Of a stretch of DNA of 64,000 nucleotides, positions 26,394-36,500 are shown one piece after another. A program made the translations under genes and the position numbers. This DNA comes from Chitinophaga sp. YR573. GTDB lineage: Bacteria > Bacteroidota > Bacteroidia > Chitinophagales > Chitinophagaceae. The DNA lies in assembly GCF_900110995.1 (NCBI RefSeq), contig NZ_FOJF01000003.1, positions 682,001-746,000 on the forward strand. Direction: 5' to 3'. Below the pieces are notes generated by a model. That model saw only the letters and a list, made by a program, of their open reading frames with translations. It was not told the origin of the DNA and searched no databases. How positions within the stretch are numbered: the first letter of the stretch is position 1; every line of letters starts with the position of its first letter.

Positions 26394-28319
26394 TTAAAAA
26401 TCCCATTCATCCTTTCCAGCAGCCGGAGCAGATGGTTTTTCAGGGGCGCTGTCTTCATCTCTGTCTCTATCGCGGTTTCTCCGGTGATGCTCAGGTTCTT
26501 CCTGTGTATCATCATCGTCTGCTTTGGCCTGTAGTTGCGCCTGGCTGATAATGAAAGCATCCACATTACTGATAAAGTTGGAGAACAGTTTATCATCTTC
26601 GAAAGTAGCAGGGTTATAATCGGCTACTGAGTTAAGAATTTCATAACCCAGTTTCGCTTTGTTGTAAAGGATGGTAGTTTTTGGACGCTGGTGTTTCATT
26701 CCTTCAAACAGCAGTTCTACTACTTTCCACCAGTTACCACCAGCGGGTACCAGTTGTTTTACTATTTCAGGATGATTAAGAATACGTTTGATGACAAAGT
26801 ATAACTCATCATAGATGATTGGTGAGATCACATTGGCCATGCCGGAACAATGTGTAGAGAGGTTATACTGTAAATCTTCCACTGCCTGCATCACTGTCTG
26901 ACGGGATACATAACTATCCGGGTTAGGACTGTCCTGTGCCCGCTGTATGTACTTAGCCACTTCCATGATCAGTGTACGCCAGTATTTAGTGAATTCTTTG
27001 TTCACTACTACATCTTCTGTTACCGGTGCATTACCATAATTGAATACCTGTTTGTAGAACATCTGTCGTTCAGCAGGACGGGTACGGTCAACGACTTTAC
27101 CTGTTTTAAGATGGGTGAATTTGTTGGAGAACACGTATAGTTGCAGATCTTCCCTGAGCTGGCTATCGGCTATCTGTATGTTACCACGAACCATGTATTT
27201 ATGGGTGAAGTAATTCACTATGCCGAAGGTCTCCAGCTCTTCGCCCAGCGTCATGGAATAGAACATCTGAGCAGCACAGCGGATATTGCTGGTAAGCACC
27301 TGTACTACAGCGGCATCATCATCTAAGAAAGTAACACTGTAGTCAGAGGTATCATCATCTGTAGTATCTGTGTCTGTGGAATCATCTTCCCATCCTGGTG
27401 TATTTTCTATCTCATTGATAAAAATGGGTAGTAGTGTATCTATATTTTGTTTTGTAACCGGCAGCAGCGAAGATTTGATCTGTTTGATCAGCTTCGGGAT
27501 CATGGCAACCGGAATATCATTGTAGTATTTGGAGAATTTCAGTAGTTCCAGCTCCTTACTGTTGGATACATAATTGTCTACTACCTTCTGAACAAACGTA
27601 TTAAAAGACAGTGAGGAAAACGATGGATTACCCTTAAGGATATCCTGGATAATAGGAGCGGATTCGGAATTATATTCTACGTCTACTTTTTCGGCGTGGA
27701 TGTATTCACGGGCAGCGCTGACCTGTCCGTAGGCAATTACACTGCGGTTACCGGAGCGGTTGCCGAAAATGAAGTTTGTTAAACCATTGATCTCAGTATA
27801 ACCGGAGTTATAACCCAGTGCCAGCAGGTAGTTCACTACGCCTGGATAGTTGAGGATAGCACGGGTATTGAGATCCAGGTTATTCCAGTTATTGGCTAAC
27901 CTGTCTTTGAAATCATATTTCAGCAGGGATAATTTATCCTCTGCATCTATATATTCTTCCAGGCTGTAGTTAGAGCTGGTGAGAATATTATTAGCAGTGA
28001 AACTGTTTGCGTTAATGGCAATGTAGATGTTGTATAACAAGCTACCATCTTCCCATTGCTGTTCGTCCTTGTGTTTGTTGGTGAAGCGCCTTGCCTTGAG
28101 AGGAGCGGTGATAAACTCTTCAATAGGAACGCTGTCTGGTCCCATCCAGCTGTCGTCATCTTTTGTGAAGATAGGTTTGCTTAAGAGAACCTCCATGTAC
28201 GCCAGTTGCTCTTTAACATTAGCGTCAATGTCTGCATTGACACCATTAGTGGTAACATTTGTTCTGCGTATTTTAACGCCATTGGACGTAGGGAAGAAAT
28301 TGAGCGTTGCCATTGACAT
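26394..28319 (-). CDS. Unrecognised 641-aa protein with acidic tail ending DEWDF
   Basis: Not recognised. The protein starts 'MATLNFFPTSNGVKI' (true start may be codon 3, 28313) and is mainly alpha-helical, with conserved-looking blocks 'NLDLNTRAILNYPGVVNYLLAL' (split: NLDLNTRAILNYPG and VVNYLLAL) and 'HCSGMANVISPIIYDELYFVI'. An acidic Asp/Thr run sits in the middle. The last ~45 residues are charged (Arg/Asp repeats) and end DEWDF. No signal peptide. It lies 14 bases after the subtilase. The length and the charged tail would fit a scaffold or assembly protein; that is a guess. Confidence 0.7.
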   Translation of the reverse strand: MSMATLNFFPTSNGVKIRRTNVTTNGVNADIDANVKEQLAYMEVLLSKPIFTKDDDSWMGPDSVPIEEFITAPLKARRFTNKHKDEQQWEDGSLLYNIYIAINANSFTANNILTSSNYSLEEYIDAEDKLSLLKYDFKDRLANNWNNLDLNTRAILNYPGVVNYLLALGYNSGYTEINGLTNFIFGNRSGNRSVIAYGQVSAAREYIHAEKVDVEYNSESAPIIQDILKGNPSFSSLSFNTFVQKVVDNYVSNSKELELLKFSKYYNDIPVAMIPKLIKQIKSSLLPVTKQNIDTLLPIFINEIENTPGWEDDSTDTDTTDDDTSDYSVTFLDDDAAVVQVLTSNIRCAAQMFYSMTLGEELETFGIVNYFTHKYMVRGNIQIADSQLREDLQLYVFSNKFTHLKTGKVVDRTRPAERQMFYKQVFNYGNAPVTEDVVVNKEFTKYWRTLIMEVAKYIQRAQDSPNPDSYVSRQTVMQAVEDLQYNLSTHCSGMANVISPIIYDELYFVIKRILNHPEIVKQLVPAGGNWWKVVELLFEGMKHQRPKTTILYNKAKLGYEILNSVADYNPATFEDDKLFSNFISNVDAFIISQAQLQAKADDDDTQEEPEHHRRNRDRDRDEDSAPEKPSAPAAGKDEWDF

Positions 28320-28333
28320 TTTGTTTAAAGAGT

Positions 28334-29644
28334 TTATGATAAAATAGCGTTTAATAGTTTGAATGAATCTGCCAGGTTTAATAAGCCGTAACCGGCCCTT
28401 TGGTCCCTTACTTTGCTGGTAAGCCTGTCGGATGTGTTTCTGAGTATATAATTGATTTCCTCGTGTGTCAGTTTTTTGCCCTTTTCATAGGCATACGATT
28501 TCAGCAATGCCACGGAGCCACTCACAAAGGGAGAGGCCTGGGAAGTGCCGGAAGACATCGCATAACCATTGTCCAGATAAGAGCTGTAGATGTTGGAACC
28601 GGGTGCTACAACGGTGATGCTGGCACCATAGGAAGTGAAGCCGGTTACCTGTCCGCTGTTATCAACGGCGCCTACTGCAAATACGTCATCCAGTGCGCCC
28701 GGATAGTACTTTTCATCGGTACCATCATTGCCACTGGCTGCTACTATTGTCACATTTTTGCTGAGTGCGTATTTCACCACATCTTCGTGGGGGAGTCCGC
28801 CCCCGGAGTGTTTAATACCCAAACTCATATTGATCACATCTGCGCCGTTATCCACGGCCCATTTGATGCCATTGTTGATATTGTCTATGATGCCTGCGCC
28901 TACTATCCGGTTACCGCTTTTCATAGCCGCTAATACTCTTACTACCATGAGGCTGCAGGAAGGGCATACGCCTTCATTCATCTTTATTCCTTTGGCTGCC
29001 AGAATACCGGATACGTGAGTACCATGTCCTACCTGGTCTTCCGGCATGGCATTAATGTTCAGTACATCTCCGATGAAAGAGGAAGTATCGAGTCCTTGCA
29101 GGTCTACGAAATTCTTCCTCAGTACAATTTTATTTTCCAGTTCGGGGTGATTGAAGTTTGCGCCTGTATCTAAGACGGCTACACGTATATCTTTTACTCC
29201 TTTTGTCCATTGCTTTGCATAAGGCAGATAGATCATATCGCCCGGGTCGGTTGAGACCAGGGCCATAGCGCCAGCCACTTCTCCGGGAAATTCTGTAGTG
29301 CCTATCAGCAAAGGTCTTAGATCGGTTACAAAGGGGAGTTGTTTTATTTGTTGGGTCATATTCTCCGGCAGCTTTCCATCCTGCTGTAGTATGAGGCGGT
29401 AGGTGAGGTGGAAGCCGGCATTCATTTCATCCTGGCTCCATAATGGGCGGGTATAGGGTTTGTATTCCCGGGTAGTCCAGAACTTATAATTATTAGCAGC
29501 AAATATCCTGTCGATTTCAGGGTGAAACCGTTCTACGATGTTCGTTTTATCATTGATAAAGTCGAGCCAGTAAGGTACCTGTGCAGGGATTTGATCCTGC
29601 ACATCAGCCACAACTTTAATGATTAAGTGCTCTTTCATATACAC
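28334..29644 (-). CDS. S8 family subtilase without signal peptide
   Basis: 436 aa. The catalytic triad is complete: D159 (VAVLDTG), H207 (GHGTHVSG) and S368 (SSGTSQASPF), with oxyanion Asn in 'AASGND'. Residues 1-~145 form an N-terminal domain that resembles an inhibitor/propeptide-like region, but there is no Sec signal or lipobox, so the enzyme is probably cytosolic until released. It is the first gene of the nine-gene cassette. An alternative start is codon 3. A maturation protease for the downstream proteins is a reasonable guess, but not shown. Confidence 0.85.
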   Translation of the reverse strand: MYMKEHLIIKVVADVQDQIPAQVPYWLDFINDKTNIVERFHPEIDRIFAANNYKFWTTREYKPYTRPLWSQDEMNAGFHLTYRLILQQDGKLPENMTQQIKQLPFVTDLRPLLIGTTEFPGEVAGAMALVSTDPGDMIYLPYAKQWTKGVKDIRVAVLDTGANFNHPELENKIVLRKNFVDLQGLDTSSFIGDVLNINAMPEDQVGHGTHVSGILAAKGIKMNEGVCPSCSLMVVRVLAAMKSGNRIVGAGIIDNINNGIKWAVDNGADVINMSLGIKHSGGGLPHEDVVKYALSKNVTIVAASGNDGTDEKYYPGALDDVFAVGAVDNSGQVTGFTSYGASITVVAPGSNIYSSYLDNGYAMSSGTSQASPFVSGSVALLKSYAYEKGKKLTHEEINYILRNTSDRLTSKVRDQRAGYGLLNLADSFKLLNAILS

Positions 29645-29959
29645 AGTAGTGATCGCATAACGGTGTGTTATACGCCAATAAAAATATGATCGGTATTTCT
29701 GCTATGGCAGCAGCTTATGGGGCCATGAAATGACTATAGTACAGCGCCTTGCTAACACTAATGATTGAGAATATTAGGTTGTTTTAAATTAAAATGTTGT
29801 GATTAGAAAATTTTGGGCAGATTCCCGAGATAGTTCAGAATAATTAAGACTCGAAAAACACACATGGAAAAATCAATTGGGGTGCGAACTAATATCAGGG
29901 TCTGTCATATGAAGCTAGGAATATTTTTGAGATTACCAAAAAAAATAACAAAAGATCAT
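29645..29959. other. Non-coding upstream region of the subtilase cassette
   Basis: About 315 bases without an acceptable gene. It must hold the promoter of the cassette. I found no exact TAnnTTTG on the minus strand within 100 bases of the start, so the promoter may use another sigma factor or a diverged element. Base composition is AT-rich like other intergenic regions. Confidence 0.5.
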
Positions 29960-30011
29960 TGGTAGTATAAAATTTTATAATGGAAAATATATTCCTATTA
30001 TTTATACCACC
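29960..30011 (-). terminator. Terminator of the 131-aa gene
   Basis: GGTAGTATAAA (29960-29970) and TTTATACCACC (30001-30011) pair at 10 of 11 positions. On the minus strand the stem is reached 5 bases after the 30017 stop and is followed by a T-rich tract. The loop is long (30 bases), so strength is uncertain. Confidence 0.45.
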
Positions 30012-30016
30012 ATCAA

Positions 30017-30412
30017 CTATTCTGCCGGTTCTCCCGGATAAAAAAAGATAGATTGTTCTGCCAGTTTCGCTTCTTCACTTAGCTGCTGTAAGGTCCAGTG
30101 ATCTGTTTTGGTAGTTTGTATCCACATCTTTCCTGATTTACGCATTACCTGTACACTGAGTCCCAGCTGATGCTTGAAATCATATTCCACTTCTGCAGCA
30201 GTACGCTGTTTGCTGATATCTATCCAGCCAAAGGTGTGCATCATACGGATATCATCTATAGGGGTATCCGGGGAGAGTTTATCTTCTGCGCAGCAACGTT
30301 CGCCCACTTCATGAGGCTGCCGGTAAAATTCCAGGTTAAGAAAGGGGTAGGCTTTCCTGAAATCACTTTGTATGTTGGAAATGATAGCTTCTTCACTGAT
30401 ATAGATTTCCAT
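30017..30412 (-). CDS. Conserved unknown 131-aa protein of Bacteroidota
   Basis: 131 aa from ATG 30412 (MEIYISEEAIISNIQSDF); the frame is open to 30430. The order 'F...YPFL.LEFYR.PHEVGE', 'TAAEVEYDFKHQLGLSVQVMRKSGK.WIQTT.TD.WTLQQ' fits a small family of unknown function that I recall from many Bacteroidota genomes. The helix-strand pattern suggests a compact alpha/beta protein. It stands alone between a terminator and the broken DUF1016 gene. Confidence 0.7.
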   Translation of the reverse strand: MEIYISEEAIISNIQSDFRKAYPFLNLEFYRQPHEVGERCCAEDKLSPDTPIDDIRMMHTFGWIDISKQRTAAEVEYDFKHQLGLSVQVMRKSGKMWIQTTKTDHWTLQQLSEEAKLAEQSIFFYPGEPAE

Positions 30413-30493
30413 AACGAAAGATTTATACAAGATTACAACTTGTATCTACAAGAGAAAATGAGCGTGGATAGTCGTGTGAATGATATTAATCAT

Positions 30494-31630
30494 CTACTTT
30501 AGCTTGTACTGTTCTTCTTCGATAATATTTGTCAGTTCATGCTCGCTAGGCAGATTAATAAGATATTTAGACACAAAGACCTGTTGGGGAAGGCCAGCTG
30601 TAGCATATCTTACAAGATTCTCACTTTTACTTGCACATAAGATGATACCAATAGGGGGATTATCACCTTCGTTAAGCTCATTTTCCTTATAATAATTTAA
30701 GTATACATTCATCTGACCTGCATCTGCATGAGTAAATTCACCGATCTTTAAATCTATAATAACATGGCATTTTAAGATCCTGTGATAGAAAACCAGGTCT
30801 ATGTGGTAATGGGTATTATCGAATGTGATACGCTTTTGCCGGGCTTCAAAACAAAACCCACGGCCCATTTCCAGTAAAAAGGTTTGTAAATGATTAATAA
30901 TTGCTTCTTCCAGTTCTGATTCGGTATAGATCGCTTTTTCTTCCAGCCCTAAGAACTCCAGCATGTAAGGATTACGAAATATATCTTCCGGCTTTAACGG
31001 TTCTTCTTTTATATGACTTTTTAGTACAGCCTGTTTATCTGTACTCAGTCCGGTACGTTCAAATAACATACTGTTTATAGCTCGTTGCAGATCCCGTACA
31101 CTCCAGTTATTTTTTATAGCTTCCATTTCATAAAAACTGCGTTTTGAAGGGGAATCAGATTTGAGCAATTCTATAAAATGAGAGAAGCTAAGTTTGTTAA
31201 GTAATAGTTCGGGATCTGTCTGAAATGTGGTTGTCTGTGTTTAGGGAGAAGAGGGTTCTAAAGATTTTGCGGACAGTGTCCGCAAAATTGTATTGTATTG
31301 ATTATCAGATAAATGTAATTTTGCAGACAGTGTCTGCAAAATCTTTGGATAGGTTTTATAGAAGTTTTTACAAAGGTATAAAAGTCGTTCTCCTATAGAG
31401 GACAAACCATCCATTTTAAGTTTATTTACAATCTCTTTAAATAATTTTTGCCCATATTCTGCACGATCATTTCCGTATTGTTCATATTCAACAATGTGAA
31501 ATCCTATTACCCAGTTGCGCACAGTTAAGGCTGTATTTACCTGTTTCTGAGCCTGGTTTAAGAAATAATGGTTTGTTTCCTGAATAGTGGAAACCAGTTT
31601 TTCAATATTAATAACTTCTTCTGTACTCAT
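30494..31630 (-). pseudogene. DUF1016/YhcG-type PDDEXK protein split by one in-frame TAA
   Basis: Two open frames lie in the same phase. The upstream one (to 31241) holds the DUF1016 N-terminal helical domain ('TALTVRNWVIGFHIVEYEQ', 'GERLLYLCKNFYKTY'). The downstream one continues after TAA 31241-31243 as TQTTTFQTDPELLLNKLSFSHFIELL and then the PDDEXK part ('HIDLVFYHRILKCHVIIDLK', with D and D-x-K as nuclease residues). Reading through the stop gives 378 residues, the usual full length. There is no frameshift; one nonsense codon separates the halves. A separate internal start (31168) exists, so a C-terminal fragment could be made. DUF1016 proteins are putative nucleases linked to mobile defence genes. 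A sequencing error is possible. Confidence 0.8.
31264..31342. repeat. Two compensatory 25-bp palindromes, 54 bp apart, inside the DUF1016 gene
   Basis: ATTTTGCGGACAGTGTCCGCAAAAT (25 bp, 31264-31288; given in full as two arms ATTTTGCGGACA and TGTCCGCAAAAT around G) and the same design with GCAGACA/TGTCTGC at 31318-31342. Each is perfectly symmetrical, and the single difference appears on both arms. They are in phase (54 bp) and code for ILRTLSAK and ILQTLSAK. Confidence 0.85.
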
Positions 31631-31898
31631 AACTGTATTGAGGATCTCATTCACGATAGGGAATGAATAAAATGGTTAACAAAATGTGGCAATGAGCTGC
31701 CAGATTAACAAAACAATCATCAAATATAAGAATTTGAGAATAATATTGAAAAAAAGAATAGGTAAAAAAATATGACTATTTGGTAATTTAGCATTTAATA
31801 AAGACGGGAAGCTGTACTACTTTTATAAAACACGTTTCAAAAACAAGTAATTCTCGCATCAGGTGAGGCTGTTTACAGGGGAAACAGAAATAAGGAAG

Positions 31899-32474
31899 AT
31901 GCTACACGCCAATAATGAACAACTTTTAACTCAACGCCTTCGCAACAGTGAACATGCGGCTTTTGAAGAACTGTATGCAGCTTATCATCAATTATTGTTA
32001 GATGTGGCATATCGTTATCTTAAGAGCAGAACTGCTGCAGAAGATGCCGTGCACGAAACTTTCGTGAAGTTATGGGTCCACCGGGAAGAACTGGACCCGG
32101 TGCAGGGTGTTCGCAATTACCTGTTCAAATGCCTGAAATTCCATGTATTAAATATCATACGTAATCATAAACGCAGCCTGGTTAAACAATACGAGATATC
32201 ATATAATACCGCCAGGAACCACCGCGACCCAGAAGCCAGCGTCATCTTCAACGACTATAAGAAAGCAATAGATACTGCCATAGATAAGCTTTCAGCACAA
32301 AAAAAGAATATCTTTAAAATGAGATCAGTAGAAGGTCTCAGTAATGAAGAAGTAGCACAAAGGCTGGGCCTCTCCATCAATACAGTGAAGTTTCAATATT
32401 CTCAGGCCAGCAAAATGCTGAAGGGCTTTTTAAAGGTCATCATGAGTCTCATCCTCATTTATCTCCTTTTTTAA
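31899..32474 (+). CDS. ECF RNA polymerase sigma factor, Bacteroidota type
   Basis: 191 aa from ATG 31899; the frame is open to a GTG at 31863. Sigma region 2 is 'FEELYAAYHQLLLDVAYRYLKSR..AEDAVHETFVKLW' and region 4 is 'LSAQKKNIFKMRSVEGLSNEEVAQRLGLSINTVKFQ'. A hydrophobic C-terminal tail (IMSLILIYLLF) is common in this subfamily. With the FecR gene 65 bases later and SusC with STN domain next, it forms the usual surface-signalled sigma/anti-sigma/receptor circuit that switches on glycan uptake when substrate binds SusC. Confidence 0.93.
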   Translation: MLHANNEQLLTQRLRNSEHAAFEELYAAYHQLLLDVAYRYLKSRTAAEDAVHETFVKLWVHREELDPVQGVRNYLFKCLKFHVLNIIRNHKRSLVKQYEISYNTARNHRDPEASVIFNDYKKAIDTAIDKLSAQKKNIFKMRSVEGLSNEEVAQRLGLSINTVKFQYSQASKMLKGFLKVIMSLILIYLLF

Positions 32475-32539
32475 CTTTTTTTTTATTTCATATAATACTT
32501 TCCCATTCTTCGGGTGTAGTACTAATATAATAGGGCAAT

Positions 32540-33466
32540 ATGGAGCAATTTGACCGAAATCTGTTGCAGAAATACAGGCAGAATGAATGTTCTCCTGAAG
32601 AGTATGCAAAAGTACTGGAGTGGTTTACCTCTGAAGAGGGAAGGGAATACCTGGAAGCAGCCATGTCGCAGGATCTGGAACTGGGGACTTACAGCCCGGT
32701 AGAATCAGCAGGATTATATCAACGTATTCTTGATAGTACACAGCCACGGAAAAACAGATTCAGAGCGTTAAAGGTAGCAGCTGTACTCACCGGTACATTA
32801 TTACTTGGATATGGGGGCTGGAAATTATCCAGTAAGGGGGATACCGTTGTTCATACTGCATACGGAGAAATACGCACGATCGTATTACCCGATCAATCGG
32901 TTGTTACTTTAAATGCAAACAGCACCTTACGTTATAAGGACAGGGAAGTATGGATGGAAGGAGAGGCTTATTTCTCTGTAAAACCATCAGCCACCTCCCA
33001 ACCATTTCTGGTACATACAGCCAGTAAAATCAATGTAGAAGTACTGGGCACCACGTTCAACCTGGTAGACCGTCATGGTAAGATGCAGATCGTTCTGACC
33101 AGCGGAAAGGTAAGATTACATAATAATAAAGAAGCCACGATTATGAAACCGGGCGATCTTGTTGAATATAAAAAACAAGTTCGCACCACGTTAAAACAAC
33201 ATACAGATACGCTCAATTATTCTTCCTGGAAAAATAACAGTCTGCACTTTGAAAATGCCAGCTTCGCAGAGTTATCACAATTACTGGAAGATACCTATGG
33301 TGTAAAAGTAGAAATACGCGATTCATCATTATTACATCAGCAGTTTACAGGTACTGTACCCGGACAGCGGATAGACGTACTTTTGAATGGATTATCACAG
33401 CTTTTCCATTTAAAGGTGACCAACGAGAACAATAGAGTAATTATAGAAAAGGATAACAAGTATTAA
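32540..33466 (+). CDS. FecR-type anti-sigma factor
   Basis: 308 aa with one membrane helix (~75-95, 'VAAVLTGTLLLGYGGW'). The cytosolic N-terminus would bind the sigma factor. The periplasmic part has the FecR domain ('GEIRTIVLPDQSVVTLNANSTLRY', 'EGEAYFSV', 'VLGTTFNLVD') and a C-terminal DUF4974 domain ('FENASFAELSQLLEDTYGVKVEI'). It transmits signal from the SusC N-terminal domain to the ECF sigma factor. It is followed 83 bases later by SusC. Confidence 0.93.
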   Translation: MEQFDRNLLQKYRQNECSPEEYAKVLEWFTSEEGREYLEAAMSQDLELGTYSPVESAGLYQRILDSTQPRKNRFRALKVAAVLTGTLLLGYGGWKLSSKGDTVVHTAYGEIRTIVLPDQSVVTLNANSTLRYKDREVWMEGEAYFSVKPSATSQPFLVHTASKINVEVLGTTFNLVDRHGKMQIVLTSGKVRLHNNKEATIMKPGDLVEYKKQVRTTLKQHTDTLNYSSWKNNSLHFENASFAELSQLLEDTYGVKVEIRDSSLLHQQFTGTVPGQRIDVLLNGLSQLFHLKVTNENNRVIIEKDNKY

Positions 33467-33549
33467 CCAACGCAGTAACGCTGTATGTAGGGTGTACAAC
33501 AACATACAGTTATAACAGCACATTTTAATTCATTCAAACCAATTTGAAC

Positions 33550-36500
33550 ATGAACAAGTTCATCAGCGCCTGTATGGCCGTTGTGGGCATGGTATGTTAT
33601 GCAAACATGCCTGCAAATGCCCAGGACCTGGCAGCACTTGGGACGCATGCTGCTCCTTATGAGAACGCGCAGTCAAAATCCCTGAAAAACGTGCTGGACA
33701 GGTTAGAAGTTAAGTACAATGTACACTTCATGTACAAAAGTAACCTGGCCAAACTGCCACTTACAAATCTTGAAAAAGCCCCTGCTTCGTCTCTGGAAGA
33801 GGAACTGAATAATATTACTGGCAATAATAAATTGCGGTATAAAAAGATGGGAGATGATTTCTATATCATCTTTTCAAAAGACGAAGAACCAACTACTAAT
33901 GTAGCACCTGAACAAATCACTGTAAAAGGGATTGTTACAGATGACAAAGGACAACCGGTACCCGGTGCAACCGTACTCGTGAAAGGTACCGGCAACGGTA
34001 CTTCAACCGGTATTGATGGCAGTTGGACATTGCAGGTGCCTGATGCCAACGCAGTACTGGAATTTTCCTTTATCGGTTATGTAAAACAGGAGATAGCAGT
34101 TGGCGGACGTACTGTCATCAACGTTATACTGGTGCCTGATGTAACCTCCATGTCGGAAGTAGTGGTAGTTGCCTATGGTACTCAGAAAAAGATCAACCTT
34201 ACCGGTGCAGTTACTGCTGTAGACGGGAAAGACCTTAACTGGAAACCGGTAGGCCAGGTATCAGCTGCACTACAGGGGATTGCTCCGGGTGTTACAGTGA
34301 CCACGATTAGCGGTCAGCCCGGATTAGACCAGGGTACCATCCGCATCCGCGGCGTAGGTACACTGAACAGCAGCGATCCGTTAGTACTGATAGATGGTGT
34401 GCAGATGAGCATGAACGATATAGATGCCAATGATATCGCTTCCATGTCTGTACTGAAGGATGCAGCTGCTTCTTCCATCTATGGTGTAAGAGCTGCAAAT
34501 GGGGTGATCCTCATCACCACCAAAAGAGGTAGCAACGGTAAAGCTAAAGTCACCTACTCTAACTATTTTGCCTGGCAACGCCCTGCCCGCCTGGCTAAAT
34601 ATGTAGGTGCACAGGATTTCATGAAGCTGGTGAACCTGACGGCTGCCAATTCCGGTAGCGGTGCTACTTATTCCGATGCGCAGCTGGCGGCTTATAACGA
34701 CCCAAACCGCGATATGGATCTGTACCCTGATAATTACTGGCTGAAGGATGTGCTTACCGGTAGTGGGTTTCAACAGGAACATAGCTTAGGTATCTCCGGC
34801 GGTAAAGAAGATCTGAAATATCATTTCTCTACCAACTATTTTGATCAGAAAGGATTAATCTCCAATATGGATTTTAACCGCCTTACTGTTCGTTTGAATA
34901 CAGACATCAACGTTACCAAGAAACTTACTTTCAGTGCAGACATTGCTGCCCGTTTGGGCGACAGAACAGAACCTCAGGGTGTGGCTGGTTCTGCCTGGTA
35001 TCAGTTTGGACAGGCGGCTGTTGTAAATCCGCTTACTCCCAATAAATATAAAGATGGTACCTGGGCATTGGTAAGAGGTGGACAAAACCCCATCCGTTTA
35101 CAGCAGGAAGGTGGTTTGTACGAATATAAGAGTAACCTCTTCACCGGTAATTTCAAGGGTAATTATACACTGGCAAAAGGATTGACATTAACAGGACTTG
35201 CTGCCGTAAATTATCGCTCTGATTACAATAGCACTCACGAGAAAGCACTGGATTATTATACGGACCATCCTACTAATTCCAAAATCCTCACATTAGGACA
35301 AAATACCGTCCAGAAAGAATACCAGGGCTATTGGTTCAAGAACTTCCAGGGATTGGCAGAATATGCTAAGAACTTTGGTAACCATTCCTTTAAATTACTG
35401 GCAGGTGCTTCTCAGTTATCTGAAACTACAGATGATTTAACCGGTTACCGTTTGAATCTGCCTAACGGAACGATAGAGCAGATTAATGCAGGTGCTTCTA
35501 CCGGACAAAAGACTACCGGTACTGCTACTGCCTATTCTCTGGTATCATTCTTCGGCAGATTAAACTATTCCTTCAAGGATAAATACCTGCTGGAAGCAAA
35601 CCTTCGCCGTGATGGATCTTCCCGTTTCTCCGACGGACAAAAATGGGGTATGTTCCCTTCTTTCTCCGCAGGCTGGCGTATCTCATCAGAAAACTTCATG
35701 AAAAGTATTTCTTTCCTGAACGATCTGAAACTGCGTGCTTCATGGGGTAAACTGGGTAATGATATCATCCTGGATAAAGATAAAAACACTACCAACTATC
35801 CTTATCAATCTGCATACATCTACAACAGTTATCCTTTTGGCGGTGCTTTAAATCCAACTGCGGGTATTCAGACTTACCCCAATTCCGGTCTTACCTGGGA
35901 AACTACGAAAATGACGGATATTGGTCTGGATGCAAGTGTGTTGAATCACCTGGATATTAACTTCGACTATTACAAAAAGAATACGGAGAATATCCTGTTA
36001 TTCCTGCCTATACCAGCTTCTGTAGGTTTAGATGCCTCTGCACAGAACGCAGGTAAAGTACAGAATACCGGTTGGGAACTGGCATTAAATTACCATGGTA
36101 AAATTGGAAAGGAATTTAATTTTAATGTAGGTGCAAATCTCTCCGATGTACATAATAAGATCGTAGATCTGAGGAATACTGATGCTGTTACCAAAGACAA
36201 TAATAACATCTATACCGGTCTGGTTGCTGGTCAGCCCATCAATGGCTTTTATGGCTACCAGGTAGAAGGTATTTATCAAACGGCGGCACAGGTTTCCGGA
36301 CATGCACAACAGACTGTTGGCACTACCGGCCCTGGTGATCTCATGTACAAAGAACAAACAGGCGATGGTGTTGTAAAACCAGGTGCTGCCAATGCAGGCG
36401 GAGACATGGTATATCTGGGTAGCAATATTCCCCGTTACACCTATGGCGTGAACCTAGGTGCTTCCTACAAACATTTCGATTTCTCTGCTTTCTTCCAGGG

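Noticed and set aside
17971..29644. Prophage or contractile injection system
   Set aside because: No sheath, tube, baseplate, spike, AAA ATPase, portal, capsid, terminase or integrase was recognised. The unknown proteins could still hide remote forms, so this is only provisional.
31266..31342. CRISPR-like repeat
   Set aside because: Only two palindromes, within a coding frame, with no spacer array or cas gene nearby.
30494..31654. Frameshift in the DUF1016 gene
   Set aside because: Both halves are in the same phase (72 bases or 24 codons from the stop to the second ATG); the break is a stop codon, not a shift.
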